Shown here in pieces: positions 6,519-11,037 of a DNA stretch of 11,037 nt. The notes under the pieces were generated by a model. The model did no database searches. It had not been told where the DNA came from and saw only the letters and a list, made by a program, of their open reading frames with translations. Where the stretch lies: assembly GCA_031273285.1 (NCBI GenBank), contig JAISSE010000039.1:1-11037 (forward strand), written 5' to 3'. Made by a program: the position numbers and the translations under genes. Source of the DNA: Prevotellaceae bacterium (GTDB lineage: Bacteria; Bacteroidota; Bacteroidia; Bacteroidales; UBA932). Each line of letters opens with the position of its first letter. Within the stretch, counting starts at the first letter, position 1.

Positions 6519-7394
6519 ATGAATAGGTTATTTACATTTGCGATTGCGGCGCTGTTTCCCCTGTCGGGGATTTATGCGCAGAGCGGCAGCGTTGTGTATG
6601 AAACACGCACGCTGAAAAGCGAAATTCTTAAAATGGAACGCAAGTATTCCGTATATCTGCCGGCGGGATATAACGAATCCGACCGGAGCTATCCGGTGCT
6701 GTATCTTCTCCACGGTTCGGGCGACGACCATACCGGATGGGTACAGTTCGGTCAGGTACAGCACATTGCTGACAAAGCTATCGCCGAAGGAACAGCAAGT
6801 CCGATGATTGTCGTTATGCCTGACGCCAATACCGGACGCAAAGGATATTTCAATGATATTGCGGGAGATTTCAATTACGAAGATTTCTTTTTCAAAGAGT
6901 TGATACCGCATATCGAAAAAACCTACAGAGTACGCGGCGAACGTCGCTACCGTGCCGTTTCGGGCTTGTCCATGGGCGGCGGGGGAACCATCTTTTACTC
7001 GCTTCACCAGCCGGACATGTTTGCAGCCGCTGCACCATTGAGCGCATCCACAGGCAGTTGGGAGATGGAACAGTTTAAAGCCCGCCAAAGGGATGCCGCA
7101 AACAAAGTTACCGCAGCCCAAACGGAAGCATATTTCAAACGCTACAGTATTGAGGAAATTATCAAAAACGCATCCAAAAACGAACTGGATAAAATCAAAC
7201 GCATACGCTGGTATGTCAGTTGCGGAGACGACGATTTTCTATACGAGGGCAACAGCTTGCTGCACATCCTTTTTCGTAAAAGCGAAATTGCCCACGAATA
7301 TCGTGTGAAAGACGGCGGTCATACATGGACATACTGGCGCATGGAACTGCCTTTGGTCTTGGAATTTGTATCCAAATCGTTTATGCAGTATTAA
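6519..7394 (+). CDS. Exported esterase D-like alpha/beta hydrolase
   Basis: I choose the ATG at 6519 (291 residues) because it begins a clean signal peptide: basic start, hydrophobic FAIAALFPLSG, cleavage after YA before Gln21. An in-frame TTG at 6489, right behind the menG stop, would only add ten residues in front of it. The mature enzyme has YPVLYLLHGSGDDHTGW (58-74, oxyanion-hole strand and loop) and IVVMPDAN (97-104). The nucleophile elbow is GLSMGGGG (149-156, Ser151), a probable acid is Asp237-Asp239 in CGDDDF, and the catalytic His268 is in GGHTW. This is the putative esterase family (PF00756 type), which includes feruloyl, acetyl-xylan and enterochelin esterases as well as S-formylglutathione hydrolase. 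Export suggests action on an ester of dietary or host glycan, but no neighbour identifies the substrate. It is 30 nt after menG, so it is probably the last gene of that unit. Confidence 0.88.
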   Translation: MNRLFTFAIAALFPLSGIYAQSGSVVYETRTLKSEILKMERKYSVYLPAGYNESDRSYPVLYLLHGSGDDHTGWVQFGQVQHIADKAIAEGTASPMIVVMPDANTGRKGYFNDIAGDFNYEDFFFKELIPHIEKTYRVRGERRYRAVSGLSMGGGGTIFYSLHQPDMFAAAAPLSASTGSWEMEQFKARQRDAANKVTAAQTEAYFKRYSIEEIIKNASKNELDKIKRIRWYVSCGDDDFLYEGNSLLHILFRKSEIAHEYRVKDGGHTWTYWRMELPLVLEFVSKSFMQY

Positions 7395-7429
7395 TTTGAT
7401 GCGGCTGCCGGTGGCGTCCCGGATAAAAT

Positions 7430-7460
7430 TTTGCCGGATGCGGGGAAATTTATAATTTTG
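7430..7460 (+). promoter_or_regulatory. Near-consensus promoter for ribF
   Basis: TTTG at 7430-7433 and TAATTTTG at 7453-7460 are separated by 19 nt, the preferred Bacteroidota spacing. The ATG is 20 nt after the -7 element, so the leader is short (about 15 nt). An AAAGGG at 7473-7478 just before the start may aid ribosome binding. The leader is too short for an FMN riboswitch. Confidence 0.6.
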
Positions 7461-7480
7461 TCGCGTTTTTATAAAGGGCT

Positions 7481-8374
7481 ATGGTAAAATATATTGCTAC
7501 AACCGGTTTTTTTGATGGCGTTCACAGAGGTCATGCAGCCGTTTTAAACAGATTGAAAGAGACAGGATTAAGTTTGAACCTGCCTGTCTGTGCCGTTACA
7601 TTCTGGCCTCATCCGCGCATGGTGCTGAACAGCGAACCGGAAAAGCCGAAATTGCTGTCGTCGGTGGAAGAAAAAAAGCAACGGATTGAAACTCTGGGTA
7701 TAGACAGGGTTATCGTTATTCCGTTTACCGAAGAATTGGCGGATATGTCGCCGAAACAATTTATTGCGGACGAACTTGTGGCGAAATACAATATTGCGGG
7801 TTTATGTGTCGGTTACGACCATCATATCGGTAAAAACCGAACGGGCGGATTTGATACGATAAAAAGAATATGCAACGATTTGGGTCTGTACTGCGAACAG
7901 GTTCAACCATTTCTCGTCGACAACAAAGTGATAAGCTCCCAAAAAATACGCAAACATCTGGCGGAAGGAAATGTCGAGGAGGCAAATTCCATGCTTGGAT
8001 ATACTTACACATTGTCGGGAACCGTGGTACACGGCAAAAAACTGGGACGGATAATCGGTTTTCCGACTGCAAATATTGAAGTCAATTCCCTGAAACTGAT
8101 ACCTCGCGACGGTGTATATGCCGTGAGGGTCGATGTGAACAATCGCCGGAATCTGAAAGGTATGCTGTATATCGGGAAAAAATCCGGCACCGACGGTTCG
8201 GGGAAAACGTTTATCGAAGTGAATATATTTGATTTTGACGGCGATATATACAGTCGGGAAATATCGGTCGGTCTGGAACATTTTGTGCGAAACAACATGA
8301 TATTCGACAGCATTGACGACCTGCAAGCCCGGATAATCAAAGATAAGGAGAATATCCAAAAATATTTCGGATAA
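7481..8374 (+). CDS. ribF: Bifunctional riboflavin kinase / FAD synthetase
   Basis: The 297 residues form two domains. The N-terminal adenylyltransferase domain starts at once with GFFDGVHRGH (9-18, the HxGH-type nucleotidyltransferase motif), then VTFWPHPRMVL (about 39-49), IPFTEELADMSPKQF and GYDHHIGKNRTGGFD. The C-terminal flavokinase domain carries GFPTANIEV (193-201, the conserved PTAN) and ends with IEVNIFDFDGDIY. The usual NIGxxPT element is replaced by YIGKKSGT (230-237). The protein phosphorylates riboflavin to FMN and then adenylates FMN to FAD in the cytoplasm. An in-frame TAA at 7472-7474 blocks any upstream start, so the short N-terminus, lacking roughly ten residues seen in other RibF proteins, is real in this sequence. 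The gene stands alone behind its own promoter. Confidence 0.93.
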   Translation: MVKYIATTGFFDGVHRGHAAVLNRLKETGLSLNLPVCAVTFWPHPRMVLNSEPEKPKLLSSVEEKKQRIETLGIDRVIVIPFTEELADMSPKQFIADELVAKYNIAGLCVGYDHHIGKNRTGGFDTIKRICNDLGLYCEQVQPFLVDNKVISSQKIRKHLAEGNVEEANSMLGYTYTLSGTVVHGKKLGRIIGFPTANIEVNSLKLIPRDGVYAVRVDVNNRRNLKGMLYIGKKSGTDGSGKTFIEVNIFDFDGDIYSREISVGLEHFVRNNMIFDSIDDLQARIIKDKENIQKYFG

Positions 8375-8402
8375 CCGGTTTTGCGTTTAAAATCTATTTT
8401 AA

Positions 8403-8498
8403 CACAACGGACACAAAGTGTGCCACAAGGGACGCAAAGGTAACAGTGTCGGCGATATAAACTTTGTGCTCTTTGTGATACACTTTGTGCCCTTTGTG
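8403..8498. repeat. Large imperfect inverted repeat of CACAAAG-type units between convergent genes
   Basis: The left arm 8403-8439 and right arm 8462-8498 are 37 nt each and pair at 29 of 37 positions without gaps, around a 22-nt loop. Each arm is itself made of 12-nt-spaced CACAAAG-like units (for example GGACACAAAGTGT). The location between the 3' ends of ribF and purM, and the ability to form a long hairpin in RNA from either strand, suggest a bidirectional terminator or a mobile REP-like element. The arms lack a trailing U-run, so terminator function is an inference. The short open frames across it on both strands are low-complexity artefacts of the repeat. Confidence 0.75.
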
Positions 8499-8537
8499 TT
8501 TAAACAGCCGCTCATCCTTCGCTGTTCCATTCCGCTT

Positions 8538-9701
8538 TCAGGCATACTCAAACGTTCCTTTGTCCGTTGTGATTGTGAGATTTTTGGAGTCGCTTTTTTC
8601 CACGTGTCCCACAATCCGGGCATCAACGCTGTAACTTTTCGCGATTGAGATTATTTCGGCGGCATACTGTTCGGGAAGATATATTTCCATTCGGTGTCCC
8701 ATATTGAATACCCTGTACATTTCCTTCCATCCGGCGCCCGATTCCTTCTGAATCAGTTCGAACAGGGGAGGCAGCGGAAAAAGATTGTCCTTGACAACAT
8801 GCAGACTGTCGATGAAATGCAGGATTTTCGTTTGTGCGCCGCCGGAGCAGTGCACCATGCCGTGAATATTTTGCCGGCTGCGTTTCAGAATATCCCTAAT
8901 TATCGGAGCATAAGTCCTTGTCGGCGAGAGGACAAGTTTCCCCACGGGTATGCCGTTGATTGTGTCGGTCAGTTTTTTGCTGCCGGCATACACCAGTTCC
9001 GAAGGCATCAGCGGGTCGAAACTTTCGGGATACCGCGCTGCAAGCGGGTCGAACGAAAGCACGTCGTGGCGCGCGGAGGTCAGCCCGTTGCTTCCCATAC
9101 CGCCGTTGTATTCGGTCTCGTACGAAGCCTGTCCGAACGACGCAAGTCCAACAATCACATCCCCTGCCGCGATGTTCGCATTGTCAATAATCTCGCTTCG
9201 TTTTATGCGGGCGGTAACCGTGCTGTCCACGATGACGGTTCGGACAAGGTCGCCCACATCGGCGGTTTCGCCCCCCGTCGGATACAGATTTATGCCCGAC
9301 GCCTGCATCCGTTCGACAAACTCCTGTGTCCCCGCGATAATGGCGGATATCACTTCGCCGGGTATCAGGTTTCTGTTGCGCCCGATAGTCGACGAAAGCA
9401 GTATGTCGCCGGTGATTCCGACACACAGCAAATCGTCGAGATTCATCACTATGGCATCCTGGGCAATCCCTTTCCATACGCTCATGTCGCCCGTTTCTTT
9501 CCAGTAAATGTATGCCAGTGAGGATTTTGTTCCCGCGCCGTCGGCATGCATGACCAGACAATATTCGGAATCGCCCGTCAAAATGTCCGGGATAATTTTA
9601 CAGAAAGATTTAGGATACAGTCCCTTGTCCATATTCTTTATTGCGTTGTGGACGTCTTCTTTCGATGCGGAGACCCCGCGCTGTTCGTATCTGTCGTTCA
9701 T
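8538..9701 (-). CDS. purM: Phosphoribosylformylglycinamidine cyclo-ligase (AIR synthetase)
   Basis: The 387 residues are longer than the ~345 of E. coli PurM but in line with the Bacteroidota form. Landmarks are RYEQRGVSASKEDVH (4-18), VMHADGAGTK (50-59, ATP-binding segment of the PurM fold), and DAIVMNLDDLLCVG (82-95). PTGGETADVGDL matches the GGETA element, followed by GLASFGQASYE. The C-terminal half has SPTRTYAPII, GMVHCSGGAQTKIL and FNMGHRMEIY. The enzyme closes formylglycinamidine ribonucleotide to aminoimidazole ribonucleotide with ATP, step five of purine synthesis, in the cytoplasm. No other purine genes are adjacent. The upstream DUF5686 gene ends 25 nt before its ATG on the same strand, so co-transcription is possible. 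A weak own promoter (9718-9725) may also exist. Confidence 0.95.
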   Translation of the reverse strand: MNDRYEQRGVSASKEDVHNAIKNMDKGLYPKSFCKIIPDILTGDSEYCLVMHADGAGTKSSLAYIYWKETGDMSVWKGIAQDAIVMNLDDLLCVGITGDILLSSTIGRNRNLIPGEVISAIIAGTQEFVERMQASGINLYPTGGETADVGDLVRTVIVDSTVTARIKRSEIIDNANIAAGDVIVGLASFGQASYETEYNGGMGSNGLTSARHDVLSFDPLAARYPESFDPLMPSELVYAGSKKLTDTINGIPVGKLVLSPTRTYAPIIRDILKRSRQNIHGMVHCSGGAQTKILHFIDSLHVVKDNLFPLPPLFELIQKESGAGWKEMYRVFNMGHRMEIYLPEQYAAEIISIAKSYSVDARIVGHVEKSDSKNLTITTDKGTFEYA

Positions 9702-9717
9702 ACAAATATATTTTATG

Positions 9718-9751
9718 CAAATGTAATTAAAAATTCAGAGGCATACTCAAC
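9718..9751 (-). promoter_or_regulatory. Weak candidate promoter for purM
   Basis: On the minus strand TACATTTG (9718-9725) fits the TAnnTTTG -7 pattern, and GTTG (9748-9751) lies 22 nt upstream in place of TTTG. The ATG at 9701 would be about 16 nt after the -7 box. The -33 element lies inside the end of the upstream gene. A second TATATTTG (9703-9710) is too close to the ATG unless the mRNA is leaderless. Confidence 0.3.
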
Positions 9752-11037
9752 GTGAAGCCCACCGCCTCGTAGCGGGCTTCCTTAAATCCCACAAACACAC
9801 CCGCTTCAACAGCTTTGAAAAGTCCAAGCGAATATCCGAATTCGGAATAATTTACTCCGGGAATCCAGAGTGTGCGGGCATAAAGCGATTCGTCGAACAG
9901 ATATTTTTGCAAAAACGGAAGATTTTTGATGAACAGATAAGCCGAAGTGTAGCTCAGATGCATCTGTATCCAGCTTTTATCGGTCGAATAACTGTAGTTC
10001 GTCATGCAAAAACTGTTGCTCAGCGGATTGGTCGTAAAAAACAGTTCGTTGCTGCTGTTGTGTTTGAAATCGGGGAAATATACCCGTTTGGAGGACAGAA
10101 AAGTACCCGTGCTTATCGAATATTCCAGCTTGTTGAACAGATTAAATTCCATCTCCTGACGAACGCCAAGTTCCGCCCTGTCGAACGACGCCGAGCTGTT
10201 GTCCGTAGCGATGCCTTTTTCGTATTTGAATGTAAACGTGGGATATTTGGAATAGGCATACAGTTTTCGCCCCTCCCTTATCCGGTAACGGTAGCGGGGC
10301 GTATAATCCAGCTGTAAAGCTATTCGTGTCAATGTGTTGTCGGGCATCGGGTCTAACTGTCCTTCGGGAAGATTCGGCGAAGGCTCCTTCCCGAAAAAGT
10401 TGTACGACATTTTGTTTTCCAACGAATTGCGTTTTTCGAAGCCGACATTTGCCGTAATAAAAAAACCGTTTGCAGCATCAATTCTGTTTGAGGCTTCGAG
10501 ATAGCGCTTTTGGTAAAATTTTACGGAATTTTGTGCCGCATACAGCGAAAATAGCGAGTTTACCAGACGCGAAATCCCTCCGATTCGGTCAAAGTCGAAA
10601 GTGGAATTGCCGCCCGATATGATGAATCGTCCGTTTTTCAGCGGCGCGTATCCGTATGTTCCCGTTACCTGCCAGTTTACGGCTTCGCGGGCGGTTACAT
10701 AATGAACGGAGGGAGAGACGGTCAAGGAATGTTTGTTTGCAAAATCGACGCCGAAAGCCAGCTTTTGCCCGAGCCAGACGCCGTCCACAAAATTATATTC
10801 CTTCAGCACGCTTTGCAGTAATCCGCCATATTCGAACCGGTATTTTTTACCGAAGTCCACACGGTCGCCGAAAACAACTTTTCCGAACCACGACCCCGAT
10901 TTCCCGCCCGAAGTGTCCCGCGAATCCGACAGCTGTTTGAATTTAATATCCAGACTGTCTTTCTTTTTGTAACTGACGATTTCCTCGCTTCGCAGCGGCA
11001 GGTTGCGGATTTGAAGCCAGTAAATCGAGTCGCGCGA
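9727..11037 (-). CDS. DUF5686 family outer-membrane protein, C-terminal part (5' truncated)
   Basis: The minus-strand frame is open from the window end to the TAA at 9727-9729, giving 436 residues; the GTG at 10858-10860 is internal, since the frame continues upstream with no stop. The start of the visible part (DSIYWLQIRNLPLRSEE, then a Tyr and KKDSLDIK) matches the segment of DUF5686 that follows the N-terminal carboxypeptidase-regulatory-like domain. The rest alternates aromatic and polar residues in strand-like blocks with glycine-rich turns. It closes with a Leu-x-Phe-terminal strand (LSMPLNF), typical of an outer-membrane beta-barrel. The N-terminal domain and signal peptide are beyond the window. 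The function of DUF5686 proteins is not established; some resemble TonB-dependent-receptor-like envelope proteins in layout. It is upstream of purM by 25 nt on the same strand, probably without functional link. Confidence 0.8.
   Translation of the reverse strand, partial: SRDSIYWLQIRNLPLRSEEIVSYKKKDSLDIKFKQLSDSRDTSGGKSGSWFGKVVFGDRVDFGKKYRFEYGGLLQSVLKEYNFVDGVWLGQKLAFGVDFANKHSLTVSPSVHYVTAREAVNWQVTGTYGYAPLKNGRFIISGGNSTFDFDRIGGISRLVNSLFSLYAAQNSVKFYQKRYLEASNRIDAANGFFITANVGFEKRNSLENKMSYNFFGKEPSPNLPEGQLDPMPDNTLTRIALQLDYTPRYRYRIREGRKLYAYSKYPTFTFKYEKGIATDNSSASFDRAELGVRQEMEFNLFNKLEYSISTGTFLSSKRVYFPDFKHNSSNELFFTTNPLSNSFCMTNYSYSTDKSWIQMHLSYTSAYLFIKNLPFLQKYLFDESLYARTLWIPGVNYSEFGYSLGLFKAVEAGVFVGFKEARYEAVGFTLSMPLNF

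Noticed and set aside
7419..7437. Near-palindrome CCGG-(AT-rich)-CCGG overlapping the ribF -33 element
   Set aside because: Only the 4-bp outer arms and the AAAATTTT core match, and they are off-centre; too weak to call an operator or terminator.
7395..7480. FMN riboswitch upstream of ribF
   Set aside because: Only 86 nt are available and the promoter sits at 7430-7460, leaving a leader of about 15 nt; no FMN-element sequence is visible.
8399..8648. Short open frames on both strands across the CACAAAG repeat
   Set aside because: Their translations are low-complexity (HKGRKGN-like and TKSTKF-like) and reflect the repeat units; one also runs into the end of purM.
8694..9521. Long plus-strand open frame (275 codons) opposite purM
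   Set aside because: It lies wholly antisense to a clear purM. Its translation is Arg/His/Cys-rich with no recognisable motif, as expected from the complementary strand of a real gene.

Overview
The window looks like a stretch of a Bacteroidota chromosome, most likely order Bacteroidales. Three things point there. Promoter-like elements match the Bacteroidota pattern (TTTG about 16-22 nt upstream of TAnnTTTG). Several proteins belong to families largely confined to the phylum (DUF5606, DUF5686, a YebC beginning MGRAFE). A UbiE/MenG methyltransferase also fits a menaquinone-based anaerobe. Base composition is moderate (mid-40s % GC by eye, not computed). No integrase, transposase, tRNA, rRNA or CRISPR array was found.

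Layout. Positions 1-514 hold the 3' end of a carbohydrate-active protein with an alpha-helical toroid-like tail. Positions 514-707 are an intergenic block of 7-bp tandem repeats, ending in a good promoter. A plus-strand cluster follows: yebC, a rhomboid protease overlapping it by 4 nt, the ATP synthase genes atpE-atpF-atpH (subunits c, b, delta), and a DUF5606 gene 3 nt after atpH. A second plus-strand cluster has its own promoter: an exported glycerophosphodiester phosphodiesterase, a DPM1-like polyprenyl-phosphate mannosyltransferase, menG/ubiE and an exported alpha/beta-hydrolase esterase. ribF follows with a near-consensus promoter. A large imperfect inverted repeat built on CACAAAG separates ribF from the convergent minus-strand pair: purM and, upstream of it, the 3' part of a DUF5686 outer-membrane beta-barrel gene that runs off the window.

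Function. Most genes are housekeeping: energy coupling (F-ATPase pieces, menaquinone methylation), cofactor synthesis (FMN/FAD), purine synthesis, lipid-linked mannose supply and envelope hydrolases. The most unusual gene arrangement is the ATP synthase fragment. Subunits c, b and delta sit together without atpB before them or atpA/atpG after them, and are wedged between rhomboid and DUF5606 genes. The two non-coding repeat structures (the heptad arrays at 514-692 and the CACAAAG inverted repeat at 8403-8498) are the other items deserving attention. I see no convincing evidence of a novel multi-gene system here.
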